The notes below the pieces were generated by a model that saw nothing but the letters and a program-made list of their open reading frames with translations, did not search any database and was not told where the DNA came from. This document shows positions 15,124 through 23,228 of a stretch of 49,461 bases of DNA, piece after piece. The stretch lies in NCBI GenBank assembly GCA_020848995.1, contig JADLHA010000023.1, positions 1 to 49,461 on the forward strand, given 5' to 3'. Both the position numbers and the translations under genes were made by a program. Within the stretch, counting starts at the first letter, position 1; the number at the start of each line of letters is the position of its first letter. Origin of the DNA: Saprospiraceae bacterium. Its GTDB lineage: Bacteria; Bacteroidota; Bacteroidia; Chitinophagales; Saprospiraceae.

Positions 15124-16512
15124 CTAGCGAAACTTCTCGAACAAAGTGGCGTAGAGTTCGTCTACGGAGGAAATGCCGACGACGTTTATGGGATTTTTAC
15201 CGGGCCGGAGTCCCCGCGCATTGTATTTTGAAATGCAGATGGCTTTAAAGCCAATGCGTGCGGCCTCCTGAATGCGGGCGTCGATGCGGGTTACGGCACG
15301 CAACTCCCCGGATAACCCGACTTCGGCGGCAAAGCACACTTGTCTATGGAGCGCCTTGTCTTCCAGGGAAGAGATCACCGCAGCGACGACGGCAAGATCT
15401 GTGGCGGGGTCGCTCACGCGCAGGCCGCCGGCGACATTGACAAATACATCCTTTTGGGCAAGGGGAAACCCACACCGCTTCTCGAGTACGGCAAGCAACA
15501 TGGCCATCCGGCGTTGGTCGAAACCGTTTGCTACGCGCTGGGGAGTCCCATAAACCGCAGCGCCCACCAGGGCTTGCATTTCGATCAGAAGGGGACGGCT
15601 TCCCTCCATGGTAGCGGCAATGGCAGATCCGCTCAAGGGTCCCTCGTGTTGCGACAACAGAAATTCTGAGGGGTTAGAGATGCCGTGCAATCCGTCGTCC
15701 TGCATTTCGTAAAGGCACAGGGCGTCTGTTGAACCAAAGCGGTTTTTGAGGACGCGGAGCATGCGATAGGCATATTGTTTTTCGCCTTCGAAGTGCACGA
15801 CCGTGTCGACCATGTGCTCGAGCAATTTGGGCCCGGCGATCTCTCCTTCTTTGTTGATGTGTCCAATGAGGATGACGGGGGTGCCGCTTTCTTTGGCAAA
15901 ACGGATCAGCTGAAATGCGGTTGCCCGGATTTGGGTGATGCTCCCGGGTGTAGAGTCCACCTCGTCTGCATAGAGGGTTTGCACGGAATCTACGATGAGC
16001 AGGCCCGTCGACTGCTGGACTGCCGTGGCAATGATGGCGGAAACCCGCGTCTCCGGAAGGATATAACAATGCTTTCCAGAACCACCGATCCGGTTAGCGC
16101 GCAACTTGAGTTGCTCAGGACTTTCCTCTCCCGATACGTAAAGCACTTTTGCCGTGGAGGCGCGGAGGGCAATTTGGAGCATTAGGGTGGATTTGCCGAT
16201 GCCAGGTTGCCCCGTGAGCAGGGTCACAGACCCCGAGACCAAGCCTCCACCGAGCCCCGCATCAAATTCTGCATCTCCTGAGGTCATCCGCTTTTCCGGA
16301 AGTGAGGACAACGCCTCGATCGGAACGGGCCTGGTCGACAGTTGCATTGCTCCGTAATCTTTCCAGTTGCCCACCATTTGACCCTCTTGGGCTGGAAGGG
16401 CTACATCCTCGATCATCGTATTCCAAGCGTTGCACGAAGGGCATTTTCCCAGCCATTTGGGCGACTCGGCACCGCATTCAGAACACGAGTAGTGCTTTTT
16501 TAATTTCGCCAT
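15124..16512 (-). CDS. radA: DNA repair protein RadA
   Basis: A 462-residue RecA-like branch-migration helicase that acts at recombination intermediates. The N-terminal zinc finger has Cys10, 13, 25 and 28 (CSECG and CPSC). Walker A is GQPGIGKST, Walker B is LLIVDSVQT, and the RadA-specific KNRFG motif is present. A Lon-protease-like C-terminal domain follows. I start at the ATG at 16512 (MAKLKKHYSC), the typical RadA beginning; the frame is open for 11 more codons upstream, without family similarity. It lies upstream of the glycosylation operon and has no functional link to it that I can see. Confidence 0.95.
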   Translation of the reverse strand: MAKLKKHYSCSECGAESPKWLGKCPSCNAWNTMIEDVALPAQEGQMVGNWKDYGAMQLSTRPVPIEALSSLPEKRMTSGDAEFDAGLGGGLVSGSVTLLTGQPGIGKSTLMLQIALRASTAKVLYVSGEESPEQLKLRANRIGGSGKHCYILPETRVSAIIATAVQQSTGLLIVDSVQTLYADEVDSTPGSITQIRATAFQLIRFAKESGTPVILIGHINKEGEIAGPKLLEHMVDTVVHFEGEKQYAYRMLRVLKNRFGSTDALCLYEMQDDGLHGISNPSEFLLSQHEGPLSGSAIAATMEGSRPLLIEMQALVGAAVYGTPQRVANGFDQRRMAMLLAVLEKRCGFPLAQKDVFVNVAGGLRVSDPATDLAVVAAVISSLEDKALHRQVCFAAEVGLSGELRAVTRIDARIQEAARIGFKAICISKYNARGLRPGKNPINVVGISSVDELYATLFEKFR

Positions 16513-16833
16513 GCTTGCATTGGGTCGGCCGTGCAAGGTAGCCATTCTTGTGCACCGGGACTCGGTCGCTCCGGACCGAAGCTTATTTTGAAGGAACCTC
16601 TGCAGGGCTCATTTAATCTAATTGGGTCTCAATTGCGCCTTATTTTTCAAGGGGTTTGGAGGCTTGACGGCAAAAAAAAATGACAAAATTTTTTGCTCCA
16701 GGGCATTGGTAAGAAATCTCTAAGAAATTGATATTTAATTTTTTATAAATTATTCAGGGAGTTGGAACAAAAGTTTTTCGCCTGAGGGCACAAAATCGAT
16801 GGGATTGTTGTTGTAACAAAAGTGATTAAAATG

Positions 16834-16841
16834 TAAATTTG
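16834..16841 (+). promoter_or_regulatory. TAnnTTTG -7 box with TTG at -33 spacing
   Basis: TAAATTTG is an exact match. TTGTTGTTG runs end about 20 bases upstream, within the usual -33/-7 spacing. It is more than 200 bases from the scpB start, and a terminator intervenes. Confidence 0.55.
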
Positions 16842-16844
16842 CTG

Positions 16845-16950
16845 CTCATTGCAATAACGACCTCTGGCCTATTTACGAAGATACAGTTTCAATTGGTTTT
16901 TTGGGGTTATGCGGGGTATCGTCTATTTTTAGATGGTACCCTGCTTTTTT
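16845..16950 (+). ncRNA. Candidate small RNA of about 105 nt upstream of scpB
   Basis: The unit is defined by a consensus promoter on its left and an intrinsic terminator on its right, with no credible ORF between. I do not recognise an Rfam family in it. It could be a free small RNA, or an attenuated leader whose read-through transcribes scpB. Existence is inferred from signals only. Confidence 0.35.
16911..16950 (+). terminator. Strong intrinsic terminator or attenuator
   Basis: GCGGGGTATC (16911-16920) pairs with GGTACCCTGC (16935-16944), and inside it GTCTA pairs with TAGAT, giving a stem of about 15 bp with G-T wobbles and a four-T loop. Six T follow at 16945-16950. An outer GGGG/CCCC pair can extend it. 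Confidence 0.7.
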
Positions 16951-17040
16951 ATTCCCCTCTGCCCCAGGATGGGATTGCTCGTGGCCAATGCCTGGAATCA
17001 ATTCAGTTGAAGTATTGTGGTTCTCTTGAGGTCAATGCCC

Positions 17041-17048
17041 TAATTTTG
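17041..17048 (+). promoter_or_regulatory. TAnnTTTG -7 box four bases before scpB (possible leaderless start)
   Basis: TAATTTTG ends four bases before the ATG at 17053, the same spacing as in front of pcm. TTG at 17015-17017 is 23 bases upstream, at the long end of the normal range. Confidence 0.45.
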
Positions 17049-17052
17049 CTCC

Positions 17053-17685
17053 ATGGTTAACAACCCTTACGCCCCGGCTGTGGAGAGCCTGCTGTTCGTG
17101 GCCCCATCCCCGATCAGCCCCGCAGACATCAAATACTGCATTGAAAACAGCCTGTCGGTCAGCATCCGTCTGGAAGACATCGAGCAGGCCCTCGACGAGC
17201 TCACCCAGCGGTATTCTTCCTCCGATTTTGGCATTGAGCTCAGGGAAGTCGCGGGCGGCTACCAGTTTCTGTCCAAGCCCGCTCATTTTCCGGTCATTGC
17301 CGAGCACATTAAGCTGACGACCCGTAAGAAGCTGTCCAAAGCAGCTATGGAGTCTCTGGCCATCATCGCCTATAAGCAGCCCATATCCAAGGCTGAGATC
17401 GAGCAGATCCGCGGTGTGAATTCCGACCATTCGATCCAAAAGCTCATGGAAAAGGAGCTCATCGAGATCGTCGGCAGAAGCGAAGGCCCTGGAAAGCCCT
17501 TTTTATTTGGCACCTCCCAGCGATTTATGGAGTATTTCGGGCTCAAAGGCATGGAAGATTTGCCTAAGCTGAAAGACTTTTCGCCTCCGGGCCAGGAAAT
17601 GGGGGAAGCTGCTCCCATCGAGGTAGAGGTCCCGGCCGACCCTTTGGTCATTCAGGATTCGATTCAAGAAACAAATGAAGAATGA
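17053..17685 (+). CDS. scpB: Segregation and condensation protein B
   Basis: A 210-residue subunit of the SMC-ScpAB complex, which organises and segregates the chromosome. It has the two winged-helix domains typical of ScpB: the N-terminal VESLLFVAPSPIS start and REVAGGYQF, then SKAAMESLAIIAYKQPISKAEIEQIRG and the GRPFL-like GPGKPFLFGTS. The C-terminal 40 residues are low in similarity and acidic. scpA and smc are not in the window. It overlaps the DUF2480 gene by 11 bases, so the two are co-translated. Confidence 0.94.
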   Translation: MVNNPYAPAVESLLFVAPSPISPADIKYCIENSLSVSIRLEDIEQALDELTQRYSSSDFGIELREVAGGYQFLSKPAHFPVIAEHIKLTTRKKLSKAAMESLAIIAYKQPISKAEIEQIRGVNSDHSIQKLMEKELIEIVGRSEGPGKPFLFGTSQRFMEYFGLKGMEDLPKLKDFSPPGQEMGEAAPIEVEVPADPLVIQDSIQETNEE

Positions 17686-18205
17686 GATGGAGCCCCTGGT
17701 AAACCGGGTCCGCCAAAGTGCGCTGATCACCCTCAAACTGGAGGAGTTCTACCCGGCTGAACCCATTGCTACGTTTGACCTCAAAGATTACCTCTTTCAG
17801 GGGCTTATCCTGCGCGAAAAGGACTTTCGCCAGGAACTGGCCTCCCACAACTGGGAACAATACCGCGGCGTCAATTTAGCCGTTGGCTGTTCTGCCGATG
17901 CCATCATACCTACCTGGGCCTATATGCTTGTGGGGGTTTACGCCAGCGAAATCGCACACGACGTTTTTTTTGGAAACCGCAACGACCTGCTCGTTGCTCA
18001 CTACCGGAAAGTGCTCCGTCAACTGGATCTCGATGCCTATCGCGATGCGCGGGTGGTAGTGAAGGGCTGCAGCGACCGGGAAATTCCCGCAGCCGCGTAC
18101 CTGGAAATCAGCCGGCTCCTGAAACCGGTTGTTCACTCGCTTTTTTTTGGGGAACCTTGCTCGACCGTTCCCGTTTACAAGCGACCAAAGACCCATTCGG
18201 AATAA
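17675..18205 (+). CDS. DUF2480 family protein
   Basis: A 176-residue cytoplasmic protein of the DUF2480 family, which is confined to Bacteroidota and has no known function. Family features visible are LKDYLFQGLILREKDFR, the WAYMLVG segment and KGCSDREIPAAAYLEI near the C-terminus. It overlaps scpB by 11 bases, so it is likely expressed with it, but a role in segregation is only a guess from position. Confidence 0.88.
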   Translation: MKNEMEPLVNRVRQSALITLKLEEFYPAEPIATFDLKDYLFQGLILREKDFRQELASHNWEQYRGVNLAVGCSADAIIPTWAYMLVGVYASEIAHDVFFGNRNDLLVAHYRKVLRQLDLDAYRDARVVVKGCSDREIPAAAYLEISRLLKPVVHSLFFGEPCSTVPVYKRPKTHSE

Positions 18206-18211
18206 GCCTTT

Positions 18212-18269
18212 GCGACTTCATTGCGGGATTAGGCGCAGCTAAATGCTCAATGAATTTGGGCTAAGTCGC
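18212..18269. repeat. Long imperfect inverted repeat between convergent genes
   Basis: GCGACTTCATTG (18212-18223) pairs with CAATGAA (18248-18254) and AAGTCGC (18263-18269), with an eight-base bulge on the right arm. It fills the gap between the 3' ends of DUF2480 and the AIM24 gene and may act as a bidirectional terminator, though there is no T run. Confidence 0.5.
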
Positions 18270-18272
18270 CGA

Positions 18273-19061
18273 TCAACTTCCGTCGCCATCGAGGATGTTG
18301 CCCAGTCCTCCCAGAATGCTTCCCTCTTCACGGCGCCGGCCACCACCGTATTGCAGGATGCGCGAGGCGAGTCTGCTGATGGGCAGGGATTGGATCCAAA
18401 CCTTTCCGGGACCCCGCAGCACTGCGTAAAAAAGGCCTTCGCCTCCAAAAACCACGTTTTTGATGCCCCGGATAAATTCGATGTCGAAATCGACGCGGGA
18501 AGTGTATGCTACGACGCAGCCCGTGTCAATGCGCAAAACATCTCCTACTCCCAACTGCAATTCTTTGACGTATCCACCGGCATGGACAAAGGCCATTCCG
18601 TCGCCCTCCAATTTTTGCATGATGAACCCCTCGCCTCCGAAAATGCCTGTACCGAGTCGCTTCTGCAGCTCGATGCCCACGGAAACCCCCATGGCAGCAC
18701 ACAGAAAAGCATCCTTCTGGGCGACCACTTTGCCGTCGAGCTCGCTGAGGTCCAGCGGAATGATCTTTCCTGCATAGGGTGAGGCAAAACTCACCCGTGC
18801 TTTGCCGCTTCCCTGATTGGTGTAGGCCGTCATAAACAGGCTTTCCCCGGTAAGCAAGCGCTTACCCGCTGAAAACAGTTTGCCCATGAATCCACCTTCC
18901 TGCTGGGAGCCATCCCCAAAAATGGTCGACATGGCTATGCCATCCTCCATCATCAAAAAGGAACCCGCCTCCGCAATGGCCGTCTCACCAGGGTCGAGTT
19001 CAATTTCGACGTATTGCATTTCTTCACCAAAAATCCGGAAGTCAATTTCGTGATTTCTCAT
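18273..19061 (-). CDS. TIGR00266 / AIM24 family protein
   Basis: A 262-residue soluble beta-rich protein of the TIGR00266 (AIM24) family, whose biochemical role is not established. Signatures include MQYVEIELDPGETAIAEAGS, the glycine-rich GGEGFIMQKLEGDG and GGEGLFYAVLRGPGKVW repeats, and an IQSLPISRLASRI C-terminal section followed by a glycine/arginine-rich tail. An exact TAGCTTTG box (19081-19088) gives a leader of about 13-15 bases. Confidence 0.9.
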   Translation of the reverse strand: MRNHEIDFRIFGEEMQYVEIELDPGETAIAEAGSFLMMEDGIAMSTIFGDGSQQEGGFMGKLFSAGKRLLTGESLFMTAYTNQGSGKARVSFASPYAGKIIPLDLSELDGKVVAQKDAFLCAAMGVSVGIELQKRLGTGIFGGEGFIMQKLEGDGMAFVHAGGYVKELQLGVGDVLRIDTGCVVAYTSRVDFDIEFIRGIKNVVFGGEGLFYAVLRGPGKVWIQSLPISRLASRILQYGGGRRREEGSILGGLGNILDGDGS

Positions 19062-19080
19062 ATGCGATTTTCTTTCGCTG

Positions 19081-19088
19081 CAAAGCTA
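19081..19088 (-). promoter_or_regulatory. TAnnTTTG -7 box for the AIM24 gene
   Basis: The minus strand reads TAGCTTTG, an exact match, 19 bases upstream of the ATG at 19061. Confidence 0.6.
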
Positions 19089-19622
19089 CTGGGTTTTTTA
19101 ATCCGCCGTAAGGGCACAGCCAGCCAGGGGTTGCTTTAGTGGCTTAAATGGTCATTTCAAACAGCAAAAAAATACCCGCTTTTCTAATTACTAAGTGCTT
19201 ATTTACCAATATTAAATATATATTAAAAAGTTTGTTGCGCTCTCTTACCCAGGACTGTAAATCTTTTTGGCTGGAAGGTTTCCGGGAGACTTTGCGAAGT
19301 AGCTTTACCCCGCTTTTGCCATGGTCATGCAAGCATGCCATGTAAGGGGGTACTTTTGAACGGGTACCCCTTTTTGTATGCTGCGGTGGAGCTGTGATTT
19401 GACGCAATTCATCGGCTGAACACCCCTGCTCATACTGCTTGTCAGCCTGCCCGCTCCTTTCCCGTTCCTCTGCAAAAAGCAAACAAATCCACAACACCCT
19501 GATGCAGGGCTCTCAAGCCAGTTAAGAATTTATCTTCATAACCCCTTGAAAGGTAACGAGGTCCTTCTTATGTGCATGTGCTCTTCCCCGAACGTCAAAT
19601 GCATTTTGTCTCTTTGAAGAAA
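19089..19622. other. Intergenic region with a terminator and no convincing gene
   Basis: AT-rich at 19180-19230. On the + strand a 9-bp bulged hairpin (about 19320-19342) is followed by a terminator-like hairpin. A 117-codon frame on the minus strand (19144-19497) has no recognisable domain, and crosses both hairpins. I see no tRNA or known riboswitch. Confidence 0.5.
19344..19375 (+). terminator. Orphan intrinsic terminator
   Basis: AAGGGGGTAC (19344-19353) pairs with GTACCCCTTT (19364-19373) as a 10-bp stem with one G-T pair and a 10-base loop, and the T run continues to 19375. No + strand gene ends here, so it may close an unrecognised small RNA. Confidence 0.6.
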
Positions 19623-19652
19623 TTGCATTTCTCACCCAATGAAGTATCTTTA
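19623..19652 (+). promoter_or_regulatory. Promoter of the T9SS esterase gene
   Basis: TTG at 19623-19625 and TATCTTTA at 19645-19652 are 19 bases apart, as in Bacteroidota promoters; the -7 box misses the consensus at the last base. Transcription would begin near 19657-19660. Confidence 0.5.
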
Positions 19653-19684
19653 GCAAGCTTACGGACACTTAATTCACAACGATC

Positions 19685-20890
19685 ATTAAGAAGTTTCGTG
19701 GTTCCCCCGTCAACTGGTTGGCCGGCGGAACATTGATCCTTTGCTCTATACAGGTTTCGGCCCAGCTTAAAATTGATACCGCATTCCGGTTGGATGGTTT
19801 CCGCCGGGAATTTATCGCACAGATCCCTTCAGGAAAGGTGCCCGATGCGGGCTATCCCGTGGTGCTCATGTTGCACAGTGCATCTCATGACAAGGAGGAG
19901 TTTTACTACAAGCATGGGTGGAAGGAACTCGGTGAAAAAGAAAATTTCATAACCGTTTTCCCCTCTTCACTGCATTGGTGTTATATTGAGAAGCCTGATT
20001 CCCTCCGGATCAACCATGCCCGCTGGGTTACTTCTGAATTGATTGAATCGGCATGTCCTGAAGACAGGGCAAAGTTGATCAGCGACCTGCACTTTCTGGA
20101 AAGCATTCTCGATTGGCTCCTCCTGCACGTTGCCATTGATACGCATAAAGTATTTGCCAGTGGATTTTCAGATGGATCAAGAATGTCGCATAAACTTGCC
20201 AACCAGGCCACCCATCGTATCAAAGCCGTTGGGCATTCCAGCGGTGGGTATCACCCTGGCGACACGATCATGACGCAAGTCAGGGTGCCCAACTGGTTTA
20301 TGGTTGGTACGGAAGACGAACGCTTTATCGTCCCGCCATACAACGAACTGCCGTTTGGCGGCGATTCCATTCTGAGCTATATGCATACCTACCTGGTGCG
20401 GATTTTACGGAGTCAGGGATTGACCGATCGTTACACGCTCGCCGAAGGCGAAAATGCAAAGACCTACATGTTTACCGAATGCAGACCCGGCGTTGCCTGT
20501 GCTCCTTACTTCTTTTCGTTGCTCAAAGGAATGGGGCATCAATATCCCAATGGAGAAAATCATCCGGTCGATGGCCCCAAATGGTTTTGGAATTTCTTCT
20601 GCAATCCTCCTTCGACGACGACATCTGTCAAAGATGATTTACCCAATTCGCCGTTTGTTCTGACTGCCTACCCCAATCCGGCAAGTGATCAAATGACCCT
20701 GTCTCTTTCATCGGACCAAGAGGCACTTAAGGAGGTTGTCGTTATGACCGCCTCGGGTACTTTACTGATTGCCAAGCCAGCCGTATCGGGAATGGTTACC
20801 CTCACAAAAAGCGAGGTGGGATCAGGTATGTTTCTTGTTCAAGCCACGACTAAAAAAGGGCATCTGTTTTCCAAAGTGGCATTTTACTGA
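19685..20890 (+). CDS. Secreted PHB-depolymerase-like esterase with T9SS sorting domain; probable ATT start
   Basis: An exported alpha/beta hydrolase related to the LpqC / feruloyl-esterase / PHB-depolymerase group, about 401 residues. Nucleophile Ser162 is in GFSDGS, the acid is likely the Asp in GTEDER and the base the His in GMGHQYP. The last 80 residues are a T9SS type A sorting domain (AYPNPASDQ onward). From the TTG at 19718 the signal peptide lacks a basic n-region; from the ATT at 19685 it reads KKFRG-, a hydrophobic core and SAQ, a complete signal. No ATG exists between the upstream stop (19670) and 19718. ATT is rare as a start, so sequencing error or a mutated ATG are alternatives. 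The polymer or ester it cleaves is unknown. Confidence 0.82.
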   Translation: MKKFRGSPVNWLAGGTLILCSIQVSAQLKIDTAFRLDGFRREFIAQIPSGKVPDAGYPVVLMLHSASHDKEEFYYKHGWKELGEKENFITVFPSSLHWCYIEKPDSLRINHARWVTSELIESACPEDRAKLISDLHFLESILDWLLLHVAIDTHKVFASGFSDGSRMSHKLANQATHRIKAVGHSSGGYHPGDTIMTQVRVPNWFMVGTEDERFIVPPYNELPFGGDSILSYMHTYLVRILRSQGLTDRYTLAEGENAKTYMFTECRPGVACAPYFFSLLKGMGHQYPNGENHPVDGPKWFWNFFCNPPSTTTSVKDDLPNSPFVLTAYPNPASDQMTLSLSSDQEALKEVVVMTASGTLLIAKPAVSGMVTLTKSEVGSGMFLVQATTKKGHLFSKVAFY

Positions 20891-20904
20891 GTCATGAAAA
20901 CACG

Positions 20905-20942
20905 GTTTGCGTTTCGCAAACTAAATACTAACATTTGTTAGT
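20905..20942. terminator. Twin hairpins between convergent genes
   Basis: GTTTGCG-TTT-CGCAAAC (20905-20921) and ACTAACA-TT-TGTTAGT (20927-20942) are perfect 7-bp stems in the 53-base gap between the esterase and the SLC13 transporter. They are suited to stop transcripts from both sides. Confidence 0.6.
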
Positions 20943-20943
20943 T

Positions 20944-22449
20944 TCATCCATGCCACCATGCTGCGAACGCACTGATGGTGACAATGCTGATGAGGTTGAC
21001 GACAAGTCCGGCGCGAAGCATTTCCCTCAACGGGATGCGTCCGCTTGAAAAGACGATGGCATTGGGTGGAGTGCCCATGGGCAACATGCCGGCGCAACTA
21101 GCTGCCAAGGTCATTGGGATTCCAAGATGGGTTGGCGGCAATCCCAGGGAGGCCGCAACGGCTGTCAGGATCGGAGCCATGACGATCACCTGGGCAACAT
21201 TGCTCATGACCTCGCTTAGAAATATCGAACCGGCTGCGACGAGCAGCACCAACATGAATTTGCCCTGGGGTGCGGCCGCCGCTAATGCGCTACCGGCCAA
21301 CTGCAGCAGTCCGGAATCTTCCAGAGCATGGGCCAGCGCGAGCCCTCCACCGAAAAGGATCAGGATACCCCATGCCAGGTTTTGCGTATCCGTCCACTCC
21401 AATAGACGGGGCAGGCGCACATTCATTTCCTTACGAACGTTCGTAGCTGATTTTACGGTGCCTTTTTCAGAAGGAACCACAAATAGCGCCAGGGCGCCAA
21501 ACAGGGCAATGCCCGCATCGGTAAGGGGCAATGAAGTCCACTTCTCCATCGGGGTTCTGAGCACCCATAACAAAGCGGTTCCCCCGAAGATCAGGGAAAC
21601 CCTCAGTTCAGCAACCGACCATGGCCCCAGTTGGTCATGCTGCTCCCGAATAAAGGCGGACAGTGTGGGATTTGACGCCGGGGTATTTCGAAAAAGCCAT
21701 TTGGCAAAAGCCAGATAGGTAAAAAGGGCAATGGCGATCGCTACCGGAAAAGCCATAGCGAACCATGTCATGAAGTCCACTGTACCGGGTTGATGGTCAT
21801 TGATAAAGCCCGCGTAGGCGATGTTGGGCGGAGTGCCGACAAGGGTCGAAAGTCCGCCGATGTTTGAAGCATAGGCGATGGACAGTAACAAGGCCACGGA
21901 CATGGTCTTCATTTCACCTTCCCCGCAGGAGTTTTGGAGTACCGACAATACAGACAAGGCGATCGGAAACATCATCATCGTCGTTGCCGTATTGCTGAGC
22001 CACATGCTGATCAGAAAAGTCGCCAGCATGAAGCCCGCAAGGACCTGGGAACCGCTTGTGCCAAAGCGGAGCAAAATGTTCAGGGCGATCCGTCGATGCA
22101 AGCCCCATTTTTCTATGGCCAGTGCAAGCAAAAAGCCTCCCAGAAAGAGGAAGATTACGGGGTCGGCATAATGCCGGGCCACTTCTGCGATTGGCTGTTG
22201 CATCCAAACCGGCAAAACCGTCAAAGGAAAAAGGGCCACGACCGGCATGGGCAGCCATTCAAAAACCCAGCATGCGATCATACCCACGGCCAGAACGAGG
22301 GTTTTGACGGCCAGTGGCTCAAGTTTTAGCGGATTGAAAAGACAGATTGCACCGAGAAAGATCCCAAGTAATAGAGGCAGGAACAATGGGGAGATTGATT
22401 TGTTCCTTCCTTCTTCCGGTATGTCCGAAGGCGTTATATTGTTGGTCAT
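20944..22449 (-). CDS. SLC13 / DASS family sodium:anion symporter
   Basis: A 501-residue inner-membrane transporter of the divalent anion:Na+ symporter family, likely for dicarboxylates, sulfate or phosphate. It has about 11-12 hydrophobic helices. The first Ser-Asn-Thr signature (WLSNTATTMMM) and the helix-5 VGTPPN motif are intact; the second repeat has SNVAQV and a further GTPPNA. I start at the ATG at 22449 (MTNNITPSD), four bases after the stop of terC; the frame is open further upstream but that part lies inside terC and is not family-like. It is probably co-transcribed with terC. The substrate cannot be fixed. Confidence 0.9.
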   Translation of the reverse strand: MTNNITPSDIPEEGRNKSISPLFLPLLLGIFLGAICLFNPLKLEPLAVKTLVLAVGMIACWVFEWLPMPVVALFPLTVLPVWMQQPIAEVARHYADPVIFLFLGGFLLALAIEKWGLHRRIALNILLRFGTSGSQVLAGFMLATFLISMWLSNTATTMMMFPIALSVLSVLQNSCGEGEMKTMSVALLLSIAYASNIGGLSTLVGTPPNIAYAGFINDHQPGTVDFMTWFAMAFPVAIAIALFTYLAFAKWLFRNTPASNPTLSAFIREQHDQLGPWSVAELRVSLIFGGTALLWVLRTPMEKWTSLPLTDAGIALFGALALFVVPSEKGTVKSATNVRKEMNVRLPRLLEWTDTQNLAWGILILFGGGLALAHALEDSGLLQLAGSALAAAAPQGKFMLVLLVAAGSIFLSEVMSNVAQVIVMAPILTAVAASLGLPPTHLGIPMTLAASCAGMLPMGTPPNAIVFSSGRIPLREMLRAGLVVNLISIVTISAFAAWWHG

Positions 22450-22453
22450 GCGA

Positions 22454-23173
22454 TCAGCTTTTGCGCAAGCCGGTGCGGATGTTGATCGCTTCCACGGCAA
22501 TCGAAAAAGCCATGGCAAAGTAAATGTATGCTTTGGGAAAATGAAAATCGAGTCCTTCGGCAAGCAGTGCGGTACCAATCATGATCAGAAACGAAAGTGC
22601 CAGGATTTTGACCGAAGGATGGCGGTTGACAAATCCGGCGATGGGGCCCGCCAATGCGAGCATCACAAAAACAGCTGCCACAACAGCGGCCACCATGACC
22701 CAAAGCTCCTTGACCATACCGACTGCAGTGATGACAGAATCAAGGGAAAACACCACATCGATGAGCATAATCTGCACAATGATGGCATTGAAGCTGACGG
22801 AGGCGAGACCTTTCATGGCGTCCTGCTCTCCACTGGAAACTTCTTCAATCTTATGGTGAATTTCGCTGACGCTTTTAAAAATCAGGAACACCCCCCCGAT
22901 GATGAGGATGAGGTCTCTCCCGGAAATTTCGTTTTCCAGTATGGTAAAAAATGGTTGGGTTAGCCGCATGATCAGGCTGAGTGAAAAGAGCAGTGCGATC
23001 CGGGAGAATAAGGCCATAAACAGGCCCATTTTCCGGCCGCGCTCCCTCTGATCCTCGGGTAACTTGTTGGTGAGAATGGAAATGAAGATGATGTTATCGA
23101 TTCCCAGAACAATCTCCAGTGCGACCAGGGTCAGAAAACCGATGAGGATATCCAGACTAAAAGCAAAGTCCAT
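22454..23173 (-). CDS. TerC family integral membrane protein
   Basis: A 239-residue polytopic membrane protein. Both family motifs with conserved acidic residues are present: EIVLGIDNIIF in the first helix and MLIDVVFSLDSVITAVG in the middle. TerC relatives export manganese or other divalent metals or are linked to tellurite resistance; which applies here is not known. The gene has its own promoter (TACATTTG at 23229-23236) and a leader that starts with a strong hairpin, and it is followed after four bases by the SLC13 gene. Confidence 0.92.
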   Translation of the reverse strand: MDFAFSLDILIGFLTLVALEIVLGIDNIIFISILTNKLPEDQRERGRKMGLFMALFSRIALLFSLSLIMRLTQPFFTILENEISGRDLILIIGGVFLIFKSVSEIHHKIEEVSSGEQDAMKGLASVSFNAIIVQIMLIDVVFSLDSVITAVGMVKELWVMVAAVVAAVFVMLALAGPIAGFVNRHPSVKILALSFLIMIGTALLAEGLDFHFPKAYIYFAMAFSIAVEAINIRTGLRKS

Positions 23174-23192
23174 AATTTACGGGCATTTGTTG

Positions 23193-23223
23193 CTCCCGCC
23201 GGGGAAGCATTACCCGGCGGGAG
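23193..23223 (-). promoter_or_regulatory. 11-bp hairpin at the 5' end of the terC transcript
   Basis: CTCCCGCCGGG (23193-23203) pairs perfectly with CCCGGCGGGAG (23213-23223), nine-base loop. The predicted start of transcription is at about its base. It is too short for a yybP-ykoY manganese riboswitch and has no T run; it could stabilise the mRNA, or help end the giant gene's transcript. Confidence 0.55.
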
Positions 23224-23228
23224 TGGCA

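Larger units (their letters stand above)
16513..17040. other. 530-base intergenic region upstream of scpB
   Basis: AT-rich, with a run of nine A and a run of six T near 16670-16700. It holds a TAnnTTTG promoter (16834-16841) and a strong terminator hairpin (16911-16950), described separately. A 73-codon frame starting with TTG at 16839 overlaps the promoter and terminator and is not convincing as a gene. Confidence 0.6.

Noticed and set aside
16839-17060. 73-codon frame upstream of scpB
   Set aside because: It starts with TTG inside the -7 box, runs through a strong terminator and overlaps the scpB start. Composition is not protein-like.
19144-19497. 117-codon minus-strand frame in the 19.1-19.6 kb gap
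   Set aside because: No recognisable domain, no promoter, and it crosses hairpins including a terminator on the other strand.
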